Positions 9,723 to 17,122 are shown, counted from the stretch's first letter. The stretch is DNA of 61,358 nucleotides from Candidatus Neomarinimicrobiota bacterium (GCA_036476315.1 JAZGBI010000074.1:1-61358); one strand, 5' to 3'. Made by a program: numbers and translations. Notes: generated by a model from the letters alone, not told the origin.

Positions 9723-9750
9723 GTACTTTTCTTGCGATCAAGAAAAGTAC
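9723..9750. repeat. perfect hairpin 3 of the intergenic family
   Basis: GTACTTTTCTTG (9723-9734) pairs with CAAGAAAAGTAC (9739-9750) around the loop CGAT. It ends the third repeat unit as hairpin 1 ends the first. Confidence 0.75.
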
Positions 9751-9921
9751 GATACAAGGGCACGCTCTAGCTAATCCCGTGACCAGAATATGAGGAGCAA
9801 TAGACCGAAGTTGCGACAGCAGTGTTCACATTGGATAGTCACCACAACATTTTAAACGCATCGGAACATTGGAAAACATGAGACTGCTGCTTAAACTCCT
9901 ATTCACCGTCCCTGAAGCCAC

Positions 9922-9938
9922 CCGCGCAGAACGCGGAG
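9922..9938 (+). promoter_or_regulatory. hairpin overlapping the thrC ribosome binding site
   Basis: CCGCG (9922-9926) pairs with CGCGG (9932-9936) around the loop CAGAA, and the last bases of the stem are the first bases of the GGAG ribosome site. Folding could limit thrC translation. It may equally be one of the many short palindromes in this intergenic region. Confidence 0.3.
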
Positions 9939-9944
9939 TCCACA

Positions 9945-11309
9945 GTGACCGATCTAATTCAATATCATAGCACCAATCGAGAGTTGGATTCCACAGAAAA
10001 GTACCGGGAAGTGTCTTTCATGGAAGCCCTTTTCATGGGACTTGCGCCCGATGGGGGTCTGTTCATGCCAACACGGATTCCCTTTCTGAATATGGATGAT
10101 CTCAACCGGCTCCGGGGAGAGCCTTACTGGAAAATCGCCCATAAGGCTATTTATCCATTTCTTCGAGGTGAGGTTGATGATCACCTCCTCAGGAAGATGA
10201 TCGAAGAGATTTACAACTTCGAAGTCCCCTTAGAGCGCATCGATCATAATACCCTGCTGTTGAGACTGGATCGGGGACCCAGCGCATCATTCAAAGATTT
10301 CGCTGCCCGGTTTATGGCACGGATCATGTCTCACCTCAGGTCAAGTGGCCGGGAAATCACGGTACTCGTGGCCACGTCAGGAGATACAGGCAGCGCTATC
10401 GGTGAGGCGTTCCGGGGGCTTGAAGGTTTTACGGTCTATATCCTTTTTCCGGAACGTGAAGTGAGTCACGTTCAAGCAGTTCAGCTGGAATCAATAGGTA
10501 AGAATGTTAAGGCAATATCGATCGCAGGAAAATTCGATGATTGCCAGTCACTCGTGAAGATGGCTTTCGGTGATTCCGATCTGACGCCATTGAACCTCAC
10601 ATCCGCCAACTCAATCAATGTGGGCAGAGTCCTTCCACAAATTGCCTACTACGTCTACGCCTGCGTCAACGCGTCTTCGGATCTTCAGCCCGTCGTTTTC
10701 TCGATACCATCCGGAAATTTTGGAAACTCCCTCGGGTGCGAGTTCGCCAGAAGGATGGGACTTCCCATTGAGAGGATTATCATCGGTGTTAACGAAAACG
10801 ACGAGTTTCCCAGATTTCTCGAATCCGGTAACTACGAAAAGATTGATCCCTCCCGGGTCTGTTTGTCCAACTCCATGAATGTGGGAAATCCCAGCAACCT
10901 GGCGCGATACTTCGACCTTTACGGAGGAATTCTCACGAAAGAAGGAAAAGTGGAGCGCCCACCCGACCTGGTAGAAATGAGAAAACACCTCTTTTCCACC
11001 TCTGTCAATGACGCCGAAACCGTTGCACTCATCAAACAGATGTATGAAGATAAGGGCATGTTAATAGAACCGCACGGCGCCGTCGGACTGGCCGCCCTGA
11101 ATCGCTACAGGGAAACAAGAGAATCCAGCCTCGCCATCTGTGTTGAGACGGCTCATCCCGGCAAGTTTCCGGAAACTCTGGAGGATTTGCTGCAGATGGT
11201 CATCCAGCTTCCCGTTGCTTTGAAAAGGCTTGAGAAACGGGAGAGGGAGGTGGAACATCTGGATAATGATTTCCGACAATTGAAGACGTTTCTTATGGAG
11301 AAGGCATAA
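9945..11309 (+). CDS. thrC: threonine synthase
   Basis: This 454-residue PLP enzyme converts O-phosphohomoserine to threonine and phosphate. It has the N-terminal domain of the long form (YREVSFMEALFMGLAPDGGL), the PLP-lysine motif PSASFKDFAARFM, ATSGDTGSAIGEAF for cofactor phosphate, SANSINVGRVLPQ, and PHGAVGLAAL. The length fits the enterobacterial-type class. The start is GTG 9945, with GGAG at 9935-9938 giving proper spacing; the next ATG (10020) would remove conserved sequence. It lies one base from thrB, so the last two threonine steps are cotranscribed. A small hairpin (9922-9936) overlaps the ribosome site. Confidence 0.95.
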   Translation: MTDLIQYHSTNRELDSTEKYREVSFMEALFMGLAPDGGLFMPTRIPFLNMDDLNRLRGEPYWKIAHKAIYPFLRGEVDDHLLRKMIEEIYNFEVPLERIDHNTLLLRLDRGPSASFKDFAARFMARIMSHLRSSGREITVLVATSGDTGSAIGEAFRGLEGFTVYILFPEREVSHVQAVQLESIGKNVKAISIAGKFDDCQSLVKMAFGDSDLTPLNLTSANSINVGRVLPQIAYYVYACVNASSDLQPVVFSIPSGNFGNSLGCEFARRMGLPIERIIIGVNENDEFPRFLESGNYEKIDPSRVCLSNSMNVGNPSNLARYFDLYGGILTKEGKVERPPDLVEMRKHLFSTSVNDAETVALIKQMYEDKGMLIEPHGAVGLAALNRYRETRESSLAICVETAHPGKFPETLEDLLQMVIQLPVALKRLEKREREVEHLDNDFRQLKTFLMEKA

Positions 11310-11310
11310 C

Positions 11311-12231
11311 GTGGAATGGATAGAAATCTTTGCCCCCGCCACAATTGCAAACCTGGGACCCGGCTTCGACGTCCTCGGCATGGCCGTCAGAGGATGGGGA
11401 GACACAGTGGTCGCCAGAAAAATTGATTCAGGCATAGTCATCAGCCATATTGAGCCGGATCTGGACCTGACTTCCGATCCTGATGAAAACACGGCCGGTA
11501 TCGCGGCTCGTGAAGTTCTGACATTACTCAAGGATCCGGGGGGACTCGAATTCCACATCAAAAAGGGTCTCCCTCTCGGTTCGGGACTCGGTTCAAGTGC
11601 CGCTTCCGCCGCGGCAGGGGCGTTTGCGGCGAACTTCCTGTATGGCAACACGCTTACAAAGGAGGAACTGATACTGCCTGCCACGAAAGCGGAAGAAAAG
11701 GTATCAGGATTTCATGCAGACAATACTGCCCCTTCCCTTCTGGGAGGGGCAGTACTCATCCGGTCCACCAGACCTCTGGACGTTTCACATATCGGGACCA
11801 TTGAGAATCTCAAGATCATTCTGGTTACTCCGGACGTTGTCATCCTGACACGACATGCCAGGGAAATTCTTCCCCACGACGTACCTCTGGAGCTCTTCGT
11901 GAGAAACGCTGCCAACGCCGCCGCGGTGACCGCGGCATTCGCCAGAAATGATTACGAGCTTCTGGTACGGGGATTAAAGGATCTGGTTGTGGAACCGGTG
12001 AGATGCCAGCTCATACGGGGATTTGATGACGTGAAAGCAAAGGCCTTTGCGGCGGGGGCGGATGCCGTCTGTATATCCGGGTCAGGCCCCACCCTTTTTG
12101 CCGTAACCAATCAATCCGGGAAGAGACCTGAAAAGATTCGCCAAGCCATGGCGAGGGCATTCGGAAAAATCGATATTCGGTCGAAAAGTATTGTTACGGA
12201 GATGGATCTCGAAGGAACACGACTCATTTAG
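11311..12231 (+). CDS. thrB: homoserine kinase
   Basis: This 306-residue GHMP-family kinase phosphorylates homoserine with ATP, the step before threonine synthase. It shows the N-terminal APATIANLGPGFDVLGMA, the ATP-binding loop LPLGSGLGSSAASAAAGA, and the C-terminal AVCISGSGPTLFAV (motif 3). The start is GTG at 11311, immediately after the thrC stop. The length and all motifs are normal. The pair thrC-thrB without a neighbouring homoserine dehydrogenase implies that the first pathway genes are elsewhere. Confidence 0.95.
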   Translation: MEWIEIFAPATIANLGPGFDVLGMAVRGWGDTVVARKIDSGIVISHIEPDLDLTSDPDENTAGIAAREVLTLLKDPGGLEFHIKKGLPLGSGLGSSAASAAAGAFAANFLYGNTLTKEELILPATKAEEKVSGFHADNTAPSLLGGAVLIRSTRPLDVSHIGTIENLKIILVTPDVVILTRHAREILPHDVPLELFVRNAANAAAVTAAFARNDYELLVRGLKDLVVEPVRCQLIRGFDDVKAKAFAAGADAVCISGSGPTLFAVTNQSGKRPEKIRQAMARAFGKIDIRSKSIVTEMDLEGTRLI

Positions 12232-12573
12232 CCTGACCTGTCAGCCACAAAGGCTCTCCGCAGGATCCAGTGGAAAAGACACCAAGTATCTATATAGTAA
12301 AGGACTGTGTAAATGGAGACTCTCAAAACTTGTCCACCAAAGATCCCCACGGGTCGGGACCAGTAAGTTATTAATACCAAAAATTTTGTGCCTTTGTGTC
12401 TTCGCGGCAATCATTTCACGTTAAAACGAGAGGTTTACAGAATAGACAGAAATTCATTCCAATCCGCGACTCAGTCAACCCCTTTTCGCCAGATTATTTT
12501 AGGCCGTTTTGTTGTCTCTGTAAAGAAGAGGTGTGAAGAAGCAGAAAAGACGAGTGGATGATGAACGCCTGTA
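12232..12573. other. intergenic region, no gene seen
   Basis: I see no gene in these 342 bases between convergent thrB and the macrodomain gene. The stretch at 12386-12412 (TTTTGTGCCTTTGTGTCTTCG and on) looks like a decayed member of a dispersed repeat that also appears near 27390 and 38746. No convincing terminator hairpin with a T-run is visible. Confidence 0.5.
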
Positions 12574-13101
12574 TCAAGGAAAGAGATCGCGAAGAACTCG
12601 CCTGTAGGTACGGTAAGCCTCATCCAGAAAACAGACAAAAGTGATCTTTTCCATCCATGCGTGTTCGTCGAGAGACTTCACTGTTTCCGTCACGGCTATT
12701 TCTGCCGCCTCGTCCATGGGGAAGCGGTAGGCCCCGGTACTGATGGCTGGAAAGGCCATCGTCCTGACCCCGAATTCTTCCGAAAGCTTGAAACAGGATC
12801 GATAGCAGCTCGCCAGCAGATCCGGTTCACCCCGTTTGCCGCCATGCCAGATTGGACCCACCGTGTGGATGACCCATTTCGCAGGAAGGTTGTATCCTCT
12901 CGTAATCTTCGCCTCACCAGTTCGACACCCTCCTAAAGTCTTGCACTCTTCCAGAAGTTCAGGACCTGCTGCCCGGTGAATGGCACCGTCCACTCCCCCT
13001 CCGCCCAGCAGAGTCTGGTTTGCCGCATTAATGATAGCGTCGACTTCGACTTTCGTAATATCCCCCTGCATGACTTCAATTCTGTTAATCTTTTCACCCA
13101 T
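12574..13101 (-). CDS. macrodomain protein (ADP-ribose/O-acetyl-ADP-ribose hydrolase type)
   Basis: This 175-residue single macrodomain has VDAIINAANQTLLGGGGVDG (Asn and glycine-rich loop for ADP-ribose), AIHRAAGPELLEEC, the GYNLPAKWVIHTVGP strand, and the second loop AISTGAYRFP. Proteins of this MacroD-like class remove ADP-ribose from proteins or deacetylate O-acetyl-ADP-ribose. ATG 13101 is preferred over a TTG at 13113 because it lies 4 bases after the cold-shock stop with the upstream AAGG. It is the last gene of a three-gene minus-strand operon. Confidence 0.9.
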   Translation of the reverse strand: MGEKINRIEVMQGDITKVEVDAIINAANQTLLGGGGVDGAIHRAAGPELLEECKTLGGCRTGEAKITRGYNLPAKWVIHTVGPIWHGGKRGEPDLLASCYRSCFKLSEEFGVRTMAFPAISTGAYRFPMDEAAEIAVTETVKSLDEHAWMEKITFVCFLDEAYRTYRRVLRDLFP

Positions 13102-13105
13102 CGTC

Positions 13106-13309
13106 CTATTCAAGCCTTACATTTACGGCACTGTCTCCCTTTACGTCAAACATGACGTCAAACTTCACGCGTTGCCCCCTCCGCAGTCCCCTGTTTCGGA
13201 GGTTCGCCCCCAATCCATTCACATGGACAAAGTAGTCCTCGTCGTCATTTCCTGTGATAAATCCATACCCCTTGTCGCGATCGTATTCTTTGACCGTTCC
13301 CCGTTTCAT
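13106..13309 (-). CDS. cold-shock-domain protein
   Basis: This 67-residue OB-fold protein starts MKRGTVKEYDRDKGYGFIT, with RNP1-like KGYGFI, and then DYFVHVNGL as the RNP2-like strand. Cold-shock proteins bind single-stranded RNA or DNA and melt RNA structure. A strong ribosome site, GGAGGTG, precedes the ATG. The C-terminal half (RGLRRGQRVKFDVMFDVKG) has the standard charged pattern. It lies 13 bases after the HAD gene and 4 before the macrodomain gene. Confidence 0.9.
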   Translation of the reverse strand: MKRGTVKEYDRDKGYGFITGNDDEDYFVHVNGLGANLRNRGLRRGQRVKFDVMFDVKGDSAVNVRLE

Positions 13310-13322
13310 CCTGACACCTCCG

Positions 13323-13979
13323 TCAAACTTCGCCAGTCAAGAATCCCACAACGTCAGGCAGCAAGTCAAGCACCGGAACACCGCAGGTCTCCAGTTTTTC
13401 CCTATTATGATGTCCTGCTGGGATCAGTACACAATCTGCACCGATAGCCTCTGCCACTTCGTGATCGTGGACTGTATCTCCCACGAGAAGCACCTCATGA
13501 GCTCCGCAGTGCATCTCATTTATCCACCGCTTGCCGCTCTCAGTCTTGCCGTGGGCATAGTGGTTGTCCTGTCCAATCACCTTCAAGAAAAACTGACGCA
13601 CGCCAAGATCTTGCGTAAGTTCGTCCAGGGTCTCCTGCTTGTATGCTGACAGAAGAGACTGGGTGATACCAAGTTCAGCCACCGCTGCCAGAGTTCTTTT
13701 CGCGTCAAGCCGCAGTCTCGCTTCATGTCTCCGCTTCTCGTACCCCACAATGAACTCGGTTCCAGAGACTTCGAAGGATTCCCTGGCAAAGTCAAATCCG
13801 AGCCGTCTGTAGTACTCCTTGACAGGAAAGTCGAACACTTCCCGATACTTCTCAGAGGTTAAAAGAGGCATCTCTCTGCGGCCCAGGACTGCATTCATGA
13901 CTTCCACGCAAAGCCAGGCGTCGTCCAGAAGAGTTCCGTTCCAGTCCCAGATAATGTGCTGATACTTTTTAGCTGCCAC
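13323..13979 (-). CDS. HAD-superfamily hydrolase (phosphoglycolate-phosphatase-like)
   Basis: This 218-residue protein has HAD motif I as DWNGTLLDD (nucleophile Asp12), a helical cap, LLSAYKQETL as motif II, and VLLVGDTVHDHEVAEAIGADC as motif IV with its acidic pair. The second Asp of motif I is Asn (DxN), a known variant in DWNGT-type members. It probably hydrolyses a small phosphorylated metabolite; the substrate is unknown. The start codon is GTG at 13979. The transposon lies 54 bases upstream, in what was the divergent promoter region shared with the amidohydrolase gene. Confidence 0.85.
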   Translation of the reverse strand: MAAKKYQHIIWDWNGTLLDDAWLCVEVMNAVLGRREMPLLTSEKYREVFDFPVKEYYRRLGFDFARESFEVSGTEFIVGYEKRRHEARLRLDAKRTLAAVAELGITQSLLSAYKQETLDELTQDLGVRQFFLKVIGQDNHYAHGKTESGKRWINEMHCGAHEVLLVGDTVHDHEVAEAIGADCVLIPAGHHNREKLETCGVPVLDLLPDVVGFLTGEV

Positions 13980-14025
13980 GGATTACCCATTGAGTTTAAT
14001 AATGTGTATTCACCCTTCACAGTCT

Positions 14026-14033
14026 AAATTCCA
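14026..14033. repeat. target-site duplication, left copy
   Basis: AAATTCCA abuts the left inverted repeat and is repeated exactly after the right one. A following G is shared by both sides, so 9 bases is also possible. Confidence 0.88.
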
Positions 14034-14048
14034 GGTAGTGGGCTAATT
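14034..14048. repeat. left terminal inverted repeat
   Basis: GGTAGTGGGCTAATT is the perfect inverse of 17123-17137. The inner extension TGGATTT matches AGGTTTA at four of seven positions. Confidence 0.9.
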
Positions 14049-14067
14049 TGGATTTTGAAGATACTTC

Positions 14068-14096
14068 TTGACTCGGGAAAAGACAAGTGATACATT
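14068..14096 (+). promoter_or_regulatory. promoter of the Ntn-hydrolase gene with candidate operator
   Basis: TTGACT (14068-14073) and TACATT (14091-14096) are spaced by exactly 17 bases, a good sigma-70-type promoter. The 12-mer AAGTGATACATT (14085-14096) covers the -10 box and recurs, inverted, at the HTH gene promoter. Transcription would begin near 14103. That would exclude the GTG at 14087 as a start and favour a downstream start (14111 or 14171). Confidence 0.6.
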
Positions 14097-14959
14097 CTCA
14101 CTTAGAAGGGGTGTTATTCCGGGGGTTTGAATCAACAGCTCCTAATTCTTTAAAAAACAAGAAAACTCCATTGACACAGCTTGTTGCGGCAATATGTGAT
14201 GACGGGCAAAAGGTCATTACTGTATCTGATCGTATGGTTAGCTCGGGTGACATGACCTTAACATTTGAACACTCAGATCGCAAGGCACAAGCAATTACAA
14301 GTCATTCTGCCATACTTATTGCTGGAACAATGCATGAGCCAGATTTAATACGCGACCTCAGACTAAAAGCAAAAGGGAAAGACCGAATACGAGATATTGC
14401 AGATACTTGTGTAGGTCTATACCAAGAATTAAGAGTAAATCACATCCAGGACGAAATACTGCGACGTAATGGACTGTCTTCCTTTGAGGAGTACCAAAGA
14501 AAACAGAAGATTCTACACGATTCTATGATACTTGAGATAAATGATGCTGTAAAGAAATACGATCTGGGACTTACTCTGATGCTTGTCGGTGTTGATAACG
14601 AAGCTCACATTTTACATATTGGAAATCCCGGAGCGTGGCGGAGTTTCGACAATTTAGGCTATTGCACAGTAGGAATGGGAGAGAGGCACGCTGACAATGT
14701 TTTCGCTTGGTACAGATATTCTCGCAACATGCCATTAAGACAAGCTTTACATATTGCGTTTGAGGCAAAAAAGAAAGCAGAAGTAGCGGGTGGGGTTGGA
14801 CAAGCGAGTGACATCATGATTATTGCCAAACAAGGCCTGAGAATAGTTAAAGAGGGAACAGTTAAACAACTGGAGGATATATATAATAGCTATGAAGCGA
14901 AAGACCCAAGAAGAGAACTCCGTGAGCGAATTACAGGACTTAAAGTACAATACGAATAA
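14087..14959 (+). CDS. HslV/proteasome-like Ntn hydrolase (transposon cargo)
   Basis: Counted from GTG 14087 this is 290 residues. The core starts with TQLVAAICDDGQKVITVSDR, which matches the N-terminal strand pair of HslV and proteasome beta subunits. Thr30 aligns with the catalytic Thr1, Asp48 with Asp17 and Lys66 (DRKAQAI) with Lys33, followed by the AILIAGTMHEPD strand. In the family the Thr must be N-terminal. A TTG codon at 14171 sits directly before Thr30, so starting there would expose it after Met removal; otherwise the first 29 residues would be a propeptide. The promoter at 14068-14096 argues against GTG 14087. About 100 residues follow the core, ending in charged helices. No ATPase partner is in the element. 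Fold and triad are likely; activity is inferred. Confidence 0.72.
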   Translation: MIHSHLEGVLFRGFESTAPNSLKNKKTPLTQLVAAICDDGQKVITVSDRMVSSGDMTLTFEHSDRKAQAITSHSAILIAGTMHEPDLIRDLRLKAKGKDRIRDIADTCVGLYQELRVNHIQDEILRRNGLSSFEEYQRKQKILHDSMILEINDAVKKYDLGLTLMLVGVDNEAHILHIGNPGAWRSFDNLGYCTVGMGERHADNVFAWYRYSRNMPLRQALHIAFEAKKKAEVAGGVGQASDIMIIAKQGLRIVKEGTVKQLEDIYNSYEAKDPRRELRERITGLKVQYE

Positions 14960-15080
14960 TTGGGATCATCATCCTCTTAAGTGGAAACTGCTTCGGAACA
15001 AGTATAGACTGCTACAAGAAGCTCTTAGAATTCGTCAACTGAAGGAAGACTCTGAACTCACCACAGAAGAAAGTTCTTGA
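14892..15080 (+). CDS. possible small helical protein (transposon cargo)
   Basis: This 62-codon frame begins at ATG 14892 inside the end of the Ntn-hydrolase gene in another frame and continues 120 bases past it to TGA at 15078-15080. The product is charged and probably helical, with LKWKLLRNKYRLLQEAL and RIRQLKEDSEL. It has no recognised domain. The unique part fills the gap before the HTH gene, which supports a real gene. The 68-base overlap and lack of a clear ribosome site count against it. Confidence 0.35.
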   Translation: MKRKTQEENSVSELQDLKYNTNNWDHHPLKWKLLRNKYRLLQEALRIRQLKEDSELTTEESS

Positions 15081-15085
15081 TATAT

Positions 15086-15101
15086 TATAATGTATCACTT
15101 A
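15086..15101 (+). promoter_or_regulatory. -10 box and operator copy before the HTH gene
   Basis: TATAAT (15086-15091) overlaps AATGTATCACTT (15090-15101), the exact reverse complement of the 12-mer at the Ntn-hydrolase promoter. No convincing -35 box lies 16-18 bases upstream, so the promoter may need an activator. Confidence 0.5.
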
Positions 15102-15111
15102 AATTACGTTC

Positions 15112-15312
15112 ATGAGTAAGACAAGAATCTTAAATGAAGCTGACGAGGATACGTTTTTCTCGGTGTCTGAAGCATCAAGCTTTCTTAGTGTGAAAGAAAG
15201 TGCAATTCGCAACTATCTTTATGAGAGAAAGCTAACCACATACAAATTCAAAGGGCTCACACTTTTGAGTAAAAGAGAAATAGAAGGGTGGAAAGGCCGA
15301 AAGAGGCAATAG
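15112..15312 (+). CDS. excisionase/MerR-like helix-turn-helix protein
   Basis: This 66-residue protein has a winged-helix/HTH_17-like core: FFSVSEASSFLSVKESAIRN, then YLYERKLTTYKFKGLTLLSK and a final basic tail REIEGWKGRKRQ. Small proteins of this kind act as excisionases or as repressors of mobile elements. The shared motif AAGTGATACATT before this gene and the hydrolase gene, with variants before the transposase, makes it a candidate regulator of the element. The gene ends inside a terminator hairpin. Confidence 0.7.
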   Translation: MSKTRILNEADEDTFFSVSEASSFLSVKESAIRNYLYERKLTTYKFKGLTLLSKREIEGWKGRKRQ

Positions 15313-15323
15313 CCTCTTTTTTT
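15302..15323 (+). terminator. Rho-independent terminator after the HTH gene
   Basis: AGAGGC (15302-15307) pairs with GCCTCT (15312-15317) around the loop AATA, followed by seven T. The stop codon of the HTH gene lies within it, so transcription of the first three genes should end here. Confidence 0.85.
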
Positions 15324-15331
15324 AGCCATTA

Positions 15332-15356
15332 AAGTGATAAAGTATCATGTATCACG
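15332..15356 (+). promoter_or_regulatory. variant operator cluster before the transposase gene
   Basis: AAGTGATAAAG and CATGTATCACG lie in opposite orientation within 25 bases. Each differs by one or two bases from the 12-mer found before the Ntn-hydrolase and HTH genes. Together they form an imperfect palindrome that a dimer could bind. Confidence 0.45.
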
Positions 15357-15510
15357 TGGCATCGTTGAAATGAGACTTAGAAGCCCACCTTAAAACAACT
15401 CCGTCGATAGCGTTAACTACCGACGGAGCATTAACCTCACACGGAGACGGCCCGCGTGAGATCGAAAGAGAATTTAGGGCTCTCTGTGTGGCAAATCAAG
15501 GGGAGCCCAA
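15357..15510 (+). other. structured leader before the transposase gene
   Basis: The leader holds CTCCGTCG pairing with CGACGGAG (about 15401-15430), and further on GGGCTC pairing with GAGCCC, the second arm lying over the ribosome site GGGGAG before ATG 15511. Such structures often limit transposase translation. Pairing was read by eye and no energies were computed. Confidence 0.4.
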
Positions 15511-16338
15511 ATGAACTGTCTAAAAGATGAAAAGAAACTTGCTGTGTTAGCTGGTCTTGTTGAAGGGAATAGCGTGTTAAGCGTAAGTCGAATGACAGGT
15601 GTTCACAAGACAACAATCCTTAGTTTTCTTGGGCGAATTGGTAAGGGTTGTGAACAATTACTGGACGAGCGAATGACAAATCTTGAATGTCAGTCACTTC
15701 AGGTAGATGAAATTTGGTGTTTTGTGGGAAAGAAACAATCCCACTTAACCAAAGAAGAGAAACGAAATCGTAGAGACCTGGGAGATCAATACGTCTTTGT
15801 GGCGTTGGATGCTGAAACAAAGCTTGTTCCTCTATTTGAGATAGGCAAACGTGACAAGGAAACAACACTTAGATTCATGTTCAACCTTGAAAAGCGTTTG
15901 ACTAATCATGTCCAATTAACAACTGACGCTTTCACCCCTTACCCTGAGGCTATAGATGAAGCGTTTGGGCGCGATATAGACTATGCTCAATTACATAAAA
16001 GCTTCGCAGGAAACGGGGAGAGACGCTACAGTCCACCAAGCATAGTGGCTGTCTTCCATCTTGTTATGCAGGGGAATCCTCAGCGAAAGTATATTTCAAC
16101 CTCTCATGTGGAGAGGCAGAATCTTACAATGAGGATGCAAATGAGAAGATTTACGCGACTGACAAACGGATTCAGCAAGAAATTGGATAATCTAAAATAT
16201 GCTGTCGCACTTCACTTTGCTTACTACAACTTCTGTCGCATACATAAGACTTTGAGATGTACTCCAGCCATGAGTGCTGGCGTTACGCGAAGACTGTGGG
16301 TCTTAGAGGATTTGCTTGCGTGGGAGGAGCAGTATTAA
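15511..16338 (+). CDS. IS1-family transposase
   Basis: This 275-residue single-frame transposase has an N-terminal HTH (SVLSVSRMTGVHKTTILSFL) and then the catalytic DDE domain: Asp66 in QVDEIWCFVGKK, Asp139 in TTDAFTPY, and Glu201 in HVERQNLTMRM followed by RRFTRLTNGFSKK. The order and spacing match the one-ORF branch of the IS1 family, with no frameshift needed. It is intact and has a good ribosome site (GGGGAG). Its ends are not beside the gene but at 14034 and 17137, so it probably mobilises the cargo as well. Confidence 0.92.
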   Translation: MNCLKDEKKLAVLAGLVEGNSVLSVSRMTGVHKTTILSFLGRIGKGCEQLLDERMTNLECQSLQVDEIWCFVGKKQSHLTKEEKRNRRDLGDQYVFVALDAETKLVPLFEIGKRDKETTLRFMFNLEKRLTNHVQLTTDAFTPYPEAIDEAFGRDIDYAQLHKSFAGNGERRYSPPSIVAVFHLVMQGNPQRKYISTSHVERQNLTMRMQMRRFTRLTNGFSKKLDNLKYAVALHFAYYNFCRIHKTLRCTPAMSAGVTRRLWVLEDLLAWEEQY

Positions 16339-16416
16339 ACTTGGCAGAAAGAGTCAAAGAACATGTGAATCGAGAAAAACTACCTTAACTTTTGTTAGAC
16401 AAAAAGGAGTTCAAAA

Positions 16417-16989
16417 ATGGATATACAACAAAATGCCCCCCTTGTCTATGTTTCGTTTTCAGCAGAAATCTCGCCAGCTACTACAGAAAGCTTAATAAAT
16501 GTAATGTCAAGATTAGCAAATTTGGAAGTTAGAGAGGTCTATCTTTTACTTTCTACTCCTGGCGGGTCAGTTATGAATGGCATGAACTTATATAATGTTC
16601 TAGAGGGGATGCCCTTTGAACTCAGCATTCATAATGTGGGTAATGTTGATTCTATTGGAAACGCAATATTCTTAGCTGGTCAAAAACGCTATGCGACACC
16701 GAATGCAACATTTATATTTCATGGTGTTGGGTTTAATTCTCCAGAAAACCAGAGATTAGAAGAAAAATACTTCAGAGAAAAATTGGGCGGTCTTTTAAGC
16801 GATCAAAAACGAATCGGTGACATCATCACTGGTCATACTGATATTACTAAGCAAGAGATCGAAGAACTCTTCAGGGAAACCCAAACTAAGGACGCTACCT
16901 TTGCCCTCGACAAAGGACTCATTCATGAAATCCGAAGTGTCGAAATAGTTCCGGGCACTCCCATAGTCCCCTTGGTATTCAAACGCTAA
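16417..16989 (+). CDS. ClpP-like serine protease (transposon cargo)
   Basis: This 190-residue protein has the ClpP/crotonase fold pattern: LLLSTPGGSVMNGMNLYNVL (the SPGGSV oxyanion strand), NVDSIGNAIFLAG with the predicted nucleophile Ser79, and NATFIFHGVGF with His102. The C-terminal TKDATFALDKGLIHEI supplies a candidate Asp159. The length equals ClpP, but the sequence around the serine (DSIG) differs from housekeeping ClpP (ASMG). A strong ribosome site, AAGGAG, precedes the ATG. It lies next to the transposase and inside the terminal repeats. No ClpX/ClpA-type unfoldase is in the element, so it would have to borrow a host partner or act alone. Confidence 0.82.
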   Translation: MDIQQNAPLVYVSFSAEISPATTESLINVMSRLANLEVREVYLLLSTPGGSVMNGMNLYNVLEGMPFELSIHNVGNVDSIGNAIFLAGQKRYATPNATFIFHGVGFNSPENQRLEEKYFREKLGGLLSDQKRIGDIITGHTDITKQEIEELFRETQTKDATFALDKGLIHEIRSVEIVPGTPIVPLVFKR

Positions 16990-17055
16990 TGCGTCTAACT
17001 GAAATTCAGGTATTCCTTCCTTCATGGTTCCTCCCCTAGTTATATAATATACACT

Positions 17056-17076
17056 AATTCATACAATTTATGAATT
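17056..17076. repeat. subterminal palindrome near the right transposon end
   Basis: AATTCATA pairs with TATGAATT around CAATT, 47 bases inside the right terminal repeat. It could be a transposase or host-factor site. There is no T-run, so it is not a clear terminator. Confidence 0.45.
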
Positions 17077-17122
17077 TGTTCCCAAGTTTTTTGTATTTCG
17101 CAATTTTCCCGTCTATAAACCT

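Larger units (their letters stand above)
8962..9944. repeat. non-coding block of diverged repeats and hairpins
   Basis: This 983-base stretch holds no credible gene. It contains three related units with the order GAATATTTCA-TGCGACA-like box, A-rich spacer, GGCCT, GTCCCGCC, GTGGAGGCGGAG, then a hairpin. Clear copies lie at about 8981-9144 and 9519-9752, a weaker one at 9382-9492, and an inverted copy of the GAATATTTCA box at 9264-9282. The middle unit is closed by an 11-base inverted repeat (9424-9434 with 9482-9492). It looks like a decayed family of non-autonomous elements or intergenic palindromes. Confidence 0.6.

Noticed and set aside
10611-10988. Antisense frame in thrC
   Set aside because: It is one of many shadow frames opposite a clearly conserved enzyme.
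15511-16338. Minimal IS1 element limited to the transposase gene
   Set aside because: No inverted ends or duplication flank the gene closely; the only matching ends are at 14034 and 17137.
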